DNA from: Rhodopirellula europaea 6C
GTDB lineage: Bacteria > Planctomycetota > Planctomycetia > Pirellulales > Pirellulaceae
Reading direction: 5' to 3'
Length of the DNA stretch: 64,000 bases
Assembly (NCBI RefSeq): GCF_000338295.1
Contig: NZ_ANMO01000006.1
Location: forward strand, 17,890-81,889
Shown here: positions 9,079-16,572 of the stretch, in pieces
Layout of the letters: the number at the start of each line of letters is the position of its first letter
Position numbering within the stretch: position 1 is the first letter of the stretch
Notes under the pieces: generated by a model
The model's database searches: none
What the model was told of the DNA's origin: nothing
The model's input: the letters and a program-made list of their open reading frames with translations, nothing else
Made by a program: the position numbers and the translations under genes

Positions 9079-9114
9079 TGATCCGGGTCGACGCCACTTA
9101 GAAACACTCTAAGC

Positions 9115-9147
9115 GTCGCTCGGTCATCGCCCGAGCGACACCGGGTT
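9115..9147. terminator. Hairpin terminator between convergent genes
   Basis: A 9-bp stem (GTCGCTCGG at 9115-9123 pairing with 9131-9139) with a 7-base loop is followed by GGGTTTT at 9143-9149. It sits between the L,D-transpeptidase stop (9078) and the stop of the opposing regulator gene (9158), so it may serve both. Confidence 0.6.
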
Positions 9148-9157
9148 TTCGAGACAT

Positions 9158-10048
9158 CTACTTTTGCCGGTTCAGCCGCATCAAAGCGGCAAGCTCGACC
9201 AAGTGACGAAGTGAGTCACAATGAGCCGTGTATCGCAATCGCGGTCGCAGCTTGTCACATAGGGCTCGCCCGCCGATCAGCAATGGGACGTCTTCCCCTA
9301 GCGAATCGGCCAATTGGTTCTGAGCCGCGACAAACATCCCCGGTTCGCTGACCGAGGAAACGCTCATCCAAACCATTTGCGGGTCGTAATCATGAGCCGC
9401 TTGGACAAAGCTTTCCATTGGAAGGTCATTGCCGAGGCTGGTCGCGTTCCAACCAACTTCGCGAAGCGCTAACTCGACCAACATCGTTGGCAATTGATAC
9501 GGATCCCCTTCCGGTGCACCACCGATCGCAATCGGAGCGGACTTGGGAGGTGAAGGGATCTCAGATCGCAGCTCGTAGATCAATCGCATCGCGATGTCAC
9601 ATCCACGACGTTCTTGGTAGACATCCAGCTGGTTGCAATCCCAGGCTTCGCCGAAACCGTGCATCGCATCGGTGATCAACGACTCCGCCGCTTCGCTTCG
9701 CGTGTGACCCGCCGCAACCTTCTTGGCCATCAACTCGCGACACGCCGCTTCGTCGCCTTCGGCCAATGAATCGCGAAAATTTTGGTTCAGCGGGTCTTCG
9801 TTCCCATCAATGCGAGTCGTCCGGTCCGGCGACAGCTGAGGCAGGCCCAAAACCTCCGGCTTCAACAAACACCGGTCATTGGCGTGCACGAACGCCTGCA
9901 ACGCGTCCAGGGTGATCCGGCGATGGCCGCCCGCTGTCTTGATGACCGGGATCGTTCCGTTGTCGCACCATCTCTTCACCGACGACTCGCTGACATCCAT
10001 CGCCGCGGCGACTTCTTTCGGTGAGAACTGGGGCTGACGAGCTGCCAC
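9158..10048 (-). CDS. MerR-type regulator with B12-binding-like domains (LitR/CarH-like, cobalamin His missing)
   Basis: This 296-residue protein has an N-terminal excisionase/MerR-type winged helix (FSPKEVAAAMDVSESSVKRW, then TAGGHRRI). A four-helix B12-binding-2-like bundle spans about residues 90-165 (ending YQERRGCDIAMRLIYELR). A Rossmann B12-binding domain spans about 172-290, with SVSS near 229-232 and the IGG turn near 258-260. LitR/CarH proteins use such domains as light-sensing adenosylcobalamin repressors. Here the axial-His motif (D/E-x-H-x-x-G) reads EGDPYQLP and the bundle EH reads ER, so both histidines are absent. Start: GTG 10048 is chosen because the DNA-binding domain follows at once; the frame stays open to 10387. 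It is divergent from the sigma gene across an array of putative operators. Confidence 0.8.
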   Translation of the reverse strand: MAARQPQFSPKEVAAAMDVSESSVKRWCDNGTIPVIKTAGGHRRITLDALQAFVHANDRCLLKPEVLGLPQLSPDRTTRIDGNEDPLNQNFRDSLAEGDEAACRELMAKKVAAGHTRSEAAESLITDAMHGFGEAWDCNQLDVYQERRGCDIAMRLIYELRSEIPSPPKSAPIAIGGAPEGDPYQLPTMLVELALREVGWNATSLGNDLPMESFVQAAHDYDPQMVWMSVSSVSEPGMFVAAQNQLADSLGEDVPLLIGGRALCDKLRPRLRYTAHCDSLRHLVELAALMRLNRQK

Positions 10049-10080
10049 GAGACACGTTGGGATGAGAGAAGAGAAACGAG

Positions 10081-10168
10081 GTGAACGTTTTAAAGAACGA
10101 TGTGAACGTTTTAAACGCCTCGGTTGAACGTTTCCAGTGTAATCGGTCGACAATGGTGGACGTTTTCC
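10081..10168 (-). promoter_or_regulatory. Direct-repeat operator array upstream of the B12-domain regulator
   Basis: Two identical 14-base copies of GTGAACGTTTTAAA lie at 10081-10094 and 10102-10115, exactly 21 bp apart. A third, TTGAACGTTTCC, starts at 10125 (22 bp further) and a weaker TGGACGTTTTCC starts at 10157. Spacings of 21, 22 and 32 bp are near whole helical turns, so the sites face the same side of the DNA. The array lies 33-120 bases before the regulator start, suggesting autoregulation. That the regulator binds it is inference. Confidence 0.65.
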
Positions 10169-10266
10169 GCTCACTGCAAGCTCGGAAAATGATCGATTAC
10201 CGCTCATTTCCTTTCTAATTCGCGGCTTGGAAAAACAATGAATTCTCAGTTCGATGCGAATTTCGC

Positions 10267-10334
10267 TTGCAATCGGTTCCACGGGGCGATATACCAATGG
10301 ACGTTCTGAACGTTTTGAAAGACCAAAACGTTCA
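10267..10334 (+). promoter_or_regulatory. Predicted sigma-70 promoter with overlapping palindromic operator for the sigma-factor operon
   Basis: TTGCAA at 10267-10272 and TATACC at 10290-10295 are separated by 17 bp, a plausible sigma-70 promoter reading toward the sigma gene at 10511. Directly downstream, TGGACGTTC (10298) and TGAACGTTTT (10307-10316) are followed by the inverted copy AAAACGTTCA at 10325-10334, giving a 28-bp palindrome over the expected transcription start. The motif is the same as in the array at 10081-10168. Repression by the divergent regulator is the simplest reading. The remaining 10335-10510 leader holds no gene that I can see. Confidence 0.6.
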
Positions 10335-10510
10335 CGCAAGTGCATCATTCGGCACATCAATTGCGGAACTCGCGTCTCCATGTCCATTGGGTTGGAAGAG
10401 GAAGTTGACTCGAATTTGCCGTTTGGTGACTTCCGTCGTCGACACCTCCCTGACTGACCCTGCGATTCAGCTATCAGCCATCACGCCCAGCCATTCGAGA
10501 AGGTCGAAAA

Positions 10511-11533
10511 ATGCCAACCCTCACCGCTTCCACCGTTCCTGCCCGCCGCCCCGCTTGGCTCAATTGTTCGGAATTGGATCAGGCGATGGCTGAGGTTCAG
10601 CCACTGTTGACGGACATCTCAGGCGAGGATCATGCCTCGCTGCGAAAACTGACCAAACGCCGGCTGCGTCAGGAGATCGACTTTATCTCCAACGAAAAGT
10701 TCACATCGGTCCGAGAAGGAAAACGGATCTTCTCCGAGTCGCTGGGCTTGGCTCCTCGCGAAACCGCACTCGGAATTGCCACGATTCGTCGCAGCGGAGT
10801 CGACCTGCCGATCCACTTGGGAAGATTGTGTGAAGCACCTCTGCTCAAACCCGAACAAGAGAAGATGTTGTTCGAGCGGATGAACTACCTTCTGCAACAG
10901 GCTGCAATTCATCGCAGCGTCCTGAATCCCGAGCGTCCTTCGCGACACCGATTGGAATTGATCGAGCTGTTCGTGGCTCTGGCCGATTGGCACCGCGATC
11001 GAATTGTTGAGGCCAACTTGCGGCTCGTGTTCTCGATCGTCAAGAAGTTCGTCAATCCAAACAACACGTTCGATGATTTGCTGAGCGACGGAATCGTGGC
11101 GTTGATTCGCGCGGTCGAAAAGTTCGACTTCGATCGTGGTTTCCGATTCAGCACCTACGCGACTCAGGTCGTCCGACGCAATTCGTACCGAACCGTTGTG
11201 TTAAAACAACAAGAACGTCAAAAGGTCCAAGGGGGGCTGCAGGACATGGATATCGATGTCAGTGAGGAAGAACGTTCTTCCGCGATCAGCGAAAAACGAT
11301 GGCACGAATTGCGAAGTCGTCTCAGCGTGATGCTGGGCGATTTGGATCGTCGCGAAAAGTTCATCATTCGTGCTCGGTTCTCGCTCGGACCTCACCGCAA
11401 AGTTCACACGTTGCAGTCGCTCGCCGATCGGTTGGGTGTCTCCAAAGAACGAGTTCGTCAACTCGAACGCCGTGCGATGGACAAACTCCGTGCGATGGCA
11501 GGTGACGTTCAGTTGGCAGAGTTGGAAGCGTAG
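10511..11533 (+). CDS. Divergent sigma-70 family RNA polymerase sigma factor
   Basis: This 340-residue protein has a region 1.2-like block (LPIHLGRLCEAPLLKPEQEK, about 99-118). Region 2 lies at about 164-228 (IVEANLRLVFSIVKKF ... VEKFDFDRGFRFSTYAT) and region 4 at about 275-330 (LADRLGVSKERVRQLERRAM). Region 3 is shortened. It is larger than an ECF factor and closest in plan to RpoD/RpoS-type alternative factors. Region 2.4, normally TWWIRQAITRAI, reads TQVVRRNSYRTV, so the tryptophans used in -10 melting are absent and promoter specificity is probably altered. It is the first gene of an operon with the SRPBCC-epimerase (6-base gap) and the membrane protein, and is divergent from the B12-domain regulator. 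Confidence 0.85.
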   Translation: MPTLTASTVPARRPAWLNCSELDQAMAEVQPLLTDISGEDHASLRKLTKRRLRQEIDFISNEKFTSVREGKRIFSESLGLAPRETALGIATIRRSGVDLPIHLGRLCEAPLLKPEQEKMLFERMNYLLQQAAIHRSVLNPERPSRHRLELIELFVALADWHRDRIVEANLRLVFSIVKKFVNPNNTFDDLLSDGIVALIRAVEKFDFDRGFRFSTYATQVVRRNSYRTVVLKQQERQKVQGGLQDMDIDVSEEERSSAISEKRWHELRSRLSVMLGDLDRREKFIIRARFSLGPHRKVHTLQSLADRLGVSKERVRQLERRAMDKLRAMAGDVQLAELEA

Positions 11534-11539
11534 GTTCCG

Positions 11540-13051
11540 GTGGCATCAAACTCCGATCACACTTCTCATTCTTCCAACACAGTCTCATCCACGGACGAAT
11601 CGGCATCGTCCGAAAGTGGCGGGCGCCCCGAGCTGCCCGAGGAATGTCGATCTCAACCCGGAACGGATCACTACGCGGCAACGGTTGAATTGCCGGTCAG
11701 CATCGACGAAGCGTTCGCGTATCACGAACGCCCCGGTTGTCTGAACCGATTGACTCCGCCTTGGGAAAGCGTCCAAGTCGAACATTCCGATCAGTCGCTG
11801 GCACCGGGAAGCCGGGTCGTTCTCAAGACAAAGATCGCGGGCATCCCAGTGCGATGGAAAGCTCGCCACGTCTGGTACGATCCACCTCATGGCTTTGCCG
11901 ACGTACAAGACTCCGGTCCGTTCGCACGTTGGGCTCACCAGCATCTTTTCGAGTCGCTCGATTCCAACCGATCCCAGCTCACCGACGCGATCGAGTACAA
12001 ATTGCCTGCGGGCGTTGCGGGAAAGGTGTTTGGTAGCGGCAAGGCTCGCCGAACCATCGAAGCAATGTTTGCCTATCGCCACCGCGTCACCCAGGATGAT
12101 TTGCAGATGATGGCTGACTACCCGATGAGTCCCAAGACGATCGCCGTGTCCGGTTCAAGCGGACTAGTGGGCGATGCTCTTTGCACGACGCTGACGTTGC
12201 TCGGACACAAAGTCATGACGATCACTCGAGGCGATCACGGTGACGAGGGCTCCATCGCCGCATGGGGTGATCCGGCTGAGTTTGAGAAATTCGAATCAGT
12301 CGACGTGGTTGTTCATTTGGCTGGTAAGAGCATTGCGAGCAAGCGGTGGACGCCCGAATTGAAAGAACAAATTCGCGAAAGTCGAGTGGAGAAGACTCAG
12401 GCTCTTTGCGAGGGATTGGCCAAGTTGCAAACGAAGCCGCCCGTGCTGATCTGTGCATCGGCAACCGGGATCTACGGCAATCGTGGCGAAGAAGTTTTGA
12501 CCGAGACATCCCCTGATGGCGACGACTTCCTGGCTGATGTCGCTCGGCCGTGGGAAGACGCCTGCCAGCCCGCCCGAGAAGCTGGCATTCGAGTCGTGAA
12601 CACACGGTTCGGCATCGTACTGTCACCGAAGGGCGGCGCACTGCAACAGATGCTGCTGCCGGCAAAAATGATGGGCGGCAAATTGGGGAGCGGCAGGCAA
12701 TGGTGGTCTTGGATCGCACTGGATGACGTCGTCGGAGCGATCGTTCATTGCATTCAAAAGGAAGAGACCAACGGCCCGGTGAACTTCGTTTCGCCCGAAC
12801 CCATTCAAAACCGCGAATTCGCGAAAGTGCTGGGTGAGGTTCTTAACCGACCTGCGCTGTTCCCGGCCCCGGCTTTTGCTCTTCGTCTGGCTTTGGGTGA
12901 GATGGCCGACTCGTTGTTGCTGGCCAGTTCGCGAGCGGTGCCCGAGCAGTTGCAGCAAACTGGATACAAGTTCCGCTTCACCGATTTGAAGGAATGCTTA
13001 CGAACACTTTTGGGCAAAGATCTCAAACCGGCGACGCAGGCAACCGCATGA
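11540..13051 (+). CDS. SRPBCC domain fused to TIGR01777 family NAD(P)-dependent epimerase/oxidoreductase
   Basis: This 503-residue fusion has a disordered N-terminus (about 1-40) and then an SRPBCC ligand-binding domain (about 43-195, including AATVELPVSIDEAFAYHERP). A Rossmann short-chain epimerase follows, starting TIAVSGSSGLVGDALC with HLAGKSI and SATGIYG motifs. A DUF1731-like C-terminus (PALFPAPAFALRLALGEMAD...) closes it. TIGR01777 proteins (YfcH type) recur in light and singlet-oxygen response gene sets; their reaction is not established. The GTG start at 11540 lies 6 bases after the sigma factor stop, implying translational coupling. Its stop overlaps the next start (ATGA at 13048). 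Confidence 0.85.
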   Translation: MASNSDHTSHSSNTVSSTDESASSESGGRPELPEECRSQPGTDHYAATVELPVSIDEAFAYHERPGCLNRLTPPWESVQVEHSDQSLAPGSRVVLKTKIAGIPVRWKARHVWYDPPHGFADVQDSGPFARWAHQHLFESLDSNRSQLTDAIEYKLPAGVAGKVFGSGKARRTIEAMFAYRHRVTQDDLQMMADYPMSPKTIAVSGSSGLVGDALCTTLTLLGHKVMTITRGDHGDEGSIAAWGDPAEFEKFESVDVVVHLAGKSIASKRWTPELKEQIRESRVEKTQALCEGLAKLQTKPPVLICASATGIYGNRGEEVLTETSPDGDDFLADVARPWEDACQPAREAGIRVVNTRFGIVLSPKGGALQQMLLPAKMMGGKLGSGRQWWSWIALDDVVGAIVHCIQKEETNGPVNFVSPEPIQNREFAKVLGEVLNRPALFPAPAFALRLALGEMADSLLLASSRAVPEQLQQTGYKFRFTDLKECLRTLLGKDLKPATQATA

Positions 13052-13497
13052 ACGCGAATCTCTTGTTGCTGCTCAATGCATTGTCGACCTGGTACATGGT
13101 CGGGTTGATTTGGATGGTTCAAATCGTTCACTACAAGATGTTCGACCGCGTCGGGGAAGATGTCTTCGCTCGCTACGCAACGGATCACGCTCGGTTGATC
13201 ACGCCGATCGTCGCCGTCCCGATGTTGATTGAAATCGCCACCGCCGCCGGATTGCTGATGACTCGCCCGGGGAACATCTCGTTCACCTGGGCCGCGGTGG
13301 GAATTGCTTTGCTGATTGTGATTTGGGTCAGCACCGCTGCCTTGCAAGTTCCGGCACACGGAAAGCTGGCATCGGGTTTTCAGCCGAACGTTTATTCCAC
13401 ATTGGTGACAACCAATTGGATTCGCACGATCGCCTGGTCCATACGTGGCTTGTTGGTCGGTTGGGCTTTGTGGACGCTGCTGCCGACCAAGGTTTAG
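13048..13497 (+). CDS. Small integral membrane protein (about four TM helices) of the sigma-factor operon
   Basis: This 149-residue hydrophobic protein has about four predicted membrane helices (NLLLLLNALSTWYMVGLIW, LITPIVAVPMLIEIATAAGL, WAAVGIALLIVIWVSTAALQ, IAWSIRGLLVGWALWTLL). The conserved-looking blocks STAALQVPAHGKL and TNWIRTIAWSIRG recall uncharacterised membrane proteins of the DUF1772/DUF4149 kind; I cannot name the family with certainty. The ATG at 13048 overlaps the upstream TGA. Being last in the operon, it should be co-induced with the sigma factor and the SRPBCC-epimerase. Confidence 0.75.
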   Translation: MNANLLLLLNALSTWYMVGLIWMVQIVHYKMFDRVGEDVFARYATDHARLITPIVAVPMLIEIATAAGLLMTRPGNISFTWAAVGIALLIVIWVSTAALQVPAHGKLASGFQPNVYSTLVTTNWIRTIAWSIRGLLVGWALWTLLPTKV

Positions 13498-13510
13498 TCT
13501 CGATCATCGT

Positions 13511-13531
13511 CGTTGGATTATCTGTCCAACG
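13511..13531 (+). terminator. Weak hairpin after the sigma-factor operon
   Basis: CGTTGGA (13511-13517) pairs with TCCAACG (13525-13531) around a 7-base loop, 13 bases after the membrane protein stop. No T run follows, so termination is uncertain. The rest of 13498-13672 shows no gene. Confidence 0.35.
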
Positions 13532-13672
13532 CGGAAATCGTCTTTCGCATCAGCGTGAATCGTTCCGGCGACTGAGCGTGTTGCGTTTACGGGTTTGGGT
13601 TAAGATACGCATCCGTGTTTCGCATTCCGAAACACTTCGATGCCCCCACCCCCTTCCCACCTCCCGCATCCC

Positions 13673-14725
13673 ATGTCTCAAAAAACATTTGGATCGCTCC
13701 TGCTTGCGATCACAGTCTGCTTCGGCCTGCTCAGCTCCAGCACGACACTTCGTGCCGACCAACCCGTTCAACTGATCTTTGACACGGACCTCGGCAACGA
13801 CGTCGATGACGCACTCGCCATGGGAGTCATCCACGCATTGCAATCACGCGGTGAATGCGAGTTGTTGGCCGTCACGATCACCAAGGACCACGAACTGGCC
13901 GCCCCGTTCGCAGATGTGATCAACACGTTCTATGGTCGCGGCGACATTCCGATCGGCGTTTGCCGCAGTGATGTCACCAACGGCGAAGGCCGCTTCAACG
14001 GATTGGCCGCCATCCAAGACAATGGCAAGGACCGATATTCACACGATCTGCGAAGTGGCAAAGATGCTCCCGACGCCGTCGAAGTGTTGCGGCGTACGCT
14101 GGCCAAGGCCGACGACAACAGCGTCGTGATCGCTCAAGTTGGATTCTCCACCAACTTGGCCAACCTGCTCGACTCGCCCGCCGATGAGATCAGCCCGCTC
14201 ACCGGGTTGGAATTGATCAAGAAGAAGGTTTCAAAACTGAGTGTGATGGCGGGTGCTTTCACTCAGATCATGAACAACAAAGGTCAGCCGTATGACCACA
14301 AAGAGTACAACGTCGTCAAAGACATTCCCGCCGCTCAGAAGTTGGCAAAAGAGTGGCCGACGCCGATTCTGTGGAGCGGTTACGAAATTGGAATTGCACT
14401 GCGTTACCCGCACGAGAGCATCGAGCAAGACTTTGGCTACGTGGAGCACCATCCGTTGGCCGAGGCATACATCGCCTACAACCCACCGCCACACGATCGC
14501 CCGACTTGGGACCTGACTTGCGTGTTGCAATTGGTGCGGCCAACCCGCGATTATTTTGGATTGACTTCGGTCGGCAAGGTCACCGTTGCCGACGATGGTC
14601 TGACCACGTTTGAAGAAAACGCAGACGGTCGCGATCAGCACTTCACGTTGAACGACGAACAAATCTCCCGGACATTGGAAGCGTTGCAGTTGCTTTCCAG
14701 TGAACCACCGCATCCGGTGCGTTGA
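13673..14725 (+). CDS. Exported inosine-uridine-type nucleoside hydrolase
   Basis: This protein of about 350 residues starts with a signal peptide (LLLAITVCFGLLSSSTTLRAD). The nucleoside-hydrolase signature follows: LIFDTDLGNDVDDALA gives the Ca-binding Asp cluster (DTDxGxDxDDA). The late HDRPTWDLTCVLQLV block gives the C-terminal Asp of the metal site. The enzyme family cleaves the N-glycosidic bond of ribonucleosides. Export suggests scavenging of nucleosides from outside or in the periplasm. ATG 13673 is preferred over ATG 13640, which would add a proline-rich MPPPPSHLPHP before the signal. It is followed by an unrelated small gene after 21 bases. Confidence 0.85.
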   Translation: MSQKTFGSLLLAITVCFGLLSSSTTLRADQPVQLIFDTDLGNDVDDALAMGVIHALQSRGECELLAVTITKDHELAAPFADVINTFYGRGDIPIGVCRSDVTNGEGRFNGLAAIQDNGKDRYSHDLRSGKDAPDAVEVLRRTLAKADDNSVVIAQVGFSTNLANLLDSPADEISPLTGLELIKKKVSKLSVMAGAFTQIMNNKGQPYDHKEYNVVKDIPAAQKLAKEWPTPILWSGYEIGIALRYPHESIEQDFGYVEHHPLAEAYIAYNPPPHDRPTWDLTCVLQLVRPTRDYFGLTSVGKVTVADDGLTTFEENADGRDQHFTLNDEQISRTLEALQLLSSEPPHPVR

Positions 14726-14746
14726 CCCAAAAGGATTTTGACATCC

Positions 14747-15280
14747 ATGAGTGCCCGTCTGATCTCTCTCCGTTGCGACCATTGTGGCGCTCCCATCGAC
14801 GTGAAAGCGAAAGCCAAGTTTGTCACCTGTGGTTTTTGCCACGCGAGCTTGGCGATCCACCACACCGGGTCGTCCTACTCCACTGAAATGCTGGAGGACC
14901 TGAAGCAAACGACGGAGGCTCTGATCAAAGACGTCGCGCAGATCAAACACAACGCGGCGCTGGATCGGTTGGATGAACAGTGGGAACGTCGACGGCTAAA
15001 GTTGCTTGGCACGAACAAGGAAGGTCATCAAATCACTCAGCCGCCCAATCAGGCCGCCATGATCATCATGCCCGGTTGTGTGATTGTCTTCGGACTGTTT
15101 TGGACCTTGTTTGCCGCGACGATATTCCCTCCGATGGCCTTGTTTGGCATCGTCTTCATCGGGATGGCAATATTTGGAATGATCAATTCGCATTCGAAAA
15201 TGGGCACCTACAAAGCCGAGCGACAACGCTACATGCGAGAACGTCAGTCGTTGATTGAAGAGATTCAAAACAGCGACTGA
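14747..15280 (+). CDS. Zinc-ribbon membrane protein of unknown function
   Basis: This 177-residue protein has an N-terminal zinc-ribbon (LRCDHCGAPIDV then VTCGFCHASL, two CxxC pairs about 17 residues apart). A charged helical stretch (EMLEDLKQTTEALIKDVAQI...) follows, then two membrane helices (MIIMPGCVIVFGLFWTLFAA and MALFGIVFIGMAIFGMI) and a basic/acidic C-terminal helix. No catalytic motif is visible. ATG 14747 follows AAGGA at 14730-14734 at a slightly long distance. The ORF could start at TTG 14738. The gene lies just after the nucleoside hydrolase and could be co-transcribed, but no functional link is evident. Confidence 0.75.
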   Translation: MSARLISLRCDHCGAPIDVKAKAKFVTCGFCHASLAIHHTGSSYSTEMLEDLKQTTEALIKDVAQIKHNAALDRLDEQWERRRLKLLGTNKEGHQITQPPNQAAMIIMPGCVIVFGLFWTLFAATIFPPMALFGIVFIGMAIFGMINSHSKMGTYKAERQRYMRERQSLIEEIQNSD

Positions 15281-15310
15281 TCGGTGGCCCTTTCGTTCGC
15301 GACGACTGGA

Positions 15311-16270
15311 TCACCAACCCAGTACGTGAGCAAACACCAGTGGTGCACAGATCGTTGCGTCGCTTTGGATCATGAACTTGGGCGAGTCCGCATCGATCTT
15401 GTACCACGTGATCTTTTCGTTTGGCACGGCTCCGCTGTAACCACCGTAGCTGGTCGTTGCATCGCTGATTTGGCAGAAGTAGCCCCACAACGGGATGTCG
15501 AGCTTCAGGTCCTGAATCAACATCGGAACGACACAGATGGGGAAGTCGCCCGCGATTCCGCCGCCGATCTGAAAGAACCCGATCGGATCTTTCATTGTCG
15601 CTTGGTACCACTGAGCCAACTGCTGCATTTGTTTCGTGCCGGTGGCGTAAGCACCATGGCCAGGCACGCTGCCGTCGATGACATGGGCAGTGTAGATATT
15701 GCCCAAAGTTGAGTCTTCAAAGCCCGGTGTAAAAACCGGAATCCCAGCATCCTTTGCCGCCGCGACCCAACTGTTTTCGCGGGGAACCTGGTAGTGCTGG
15801 ACCAATCCCTCGTCGTCCAGAAGATCGAACATGTACTCGACCGGCATGCGAGCGGCGTTCTCGCCGGCCGCCTTTTGCCACATGGGCACCAATCGATCCT
15901 CTAGGTGTCGCATGACCGTTTCGGGGATGCAAGTGTCGGTGACTCGGTTGAAGCCACGGTCTCGCAGAGCCACTTCGTCTTCGGCCGAAAGAGCTCGCCA
16001 GTTCTCGACGATTTCGTATTCGTCATGAGCGACCAAGTTGAAGATGTCTTCTTCCAGGTTGGCCGCGGTGCAGGTGACGGCGTGTACCTTTCCCTTGCGA
16101 ATCATTTCGGCAAGTGACAGCCCCAATTCGCCGGTGCTCATCGCACCTGCCAAGGTCACCATCATCTTGCCGCCACCATCAACGAATTCGCCGTACGACT
16201 TTGCCGACGCCAGCAGTTCACGCGCGTTGAAGTGTCGGAAATGCGTTTCCAAAAATTCCGTGACATTCAT
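15311..16270 (-). CDS. Deoxyhypusine synthase family protein
   Basis: This 319-residue protein is related to eukaryotic/archaeal deoxyhypusine synthase (DHS). The NAD-binding Rossmann parts are visible (MMVTLAGAMSTGELGLSLAE; FFQIGGGIAGDFPI). The block KITWYKIDADSPKFMI places Lys near residue 291 where the DHS active-site Lys lies. Bacteria lack eIF5A, so bacterial members are expected to act on polyamines (homospermidine-synthase-like) or an unknown acceptor. ATG 16270 is chosen because the family N-terminus (FLETHFRHFNARELL) follows; the ORF extends to 16315. It is convergent with the zinc-ribbon protein and divergent from the LRR protein. Confidence 0.85.
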   Translation of the reverse strand: MNVTEFLETHFRHFNARELLASAKSYGEFVDGGGKMMVTLAGAMSTGELGLSLAEMIRKGKVHAVTCTAANLEEDIFNLVAHDEYEIVENWRALSAEDEVALRDRGFNRVTDTCIPETVMRHLEDRLVPMWQKAAGENAARMPVEYMFDLLDDEGLVQHYQVPRENSWVAAAKDAGIPVFTPGFEDSTLGNIYTAHVIDGSVPGHGAYATGTKQMQQLAQWYQATMKDPIGFFQIGGGIAGDFPICVVPMLIQDLKLDIPLWGYFCQISDATTSYGGYSGAVPNEKITWYKIDADSPKFMIQSDATICAPLVFAHVLGW

Positions 16271-16572
16271 GACAGATCGGTAACCAATACGAAGGAGGGA
16301 AACACTGAAGTCCACGGTGGCATCGCGCGACCAATTCAGCCCCGAAAGCGCAATCAGCCGTCATTTTGCGGTACTTCGCAAAAAATAAACAATCGGCGAT
16401 GGCGCCGAATCTTACCGTTCACTCGGCTCAGTGTCGTCAGGGGATCAATAGCAGTTTTGCTTCACGAAATCCGTTCGAACCGCCGTTGCAGTCAATGGAA
16501 GCACTAACCAATTTAGATGCAAATTCTGAAACTCGAGCGAAACATTTTGCATCCCTTGCTGTTGGATCCACT

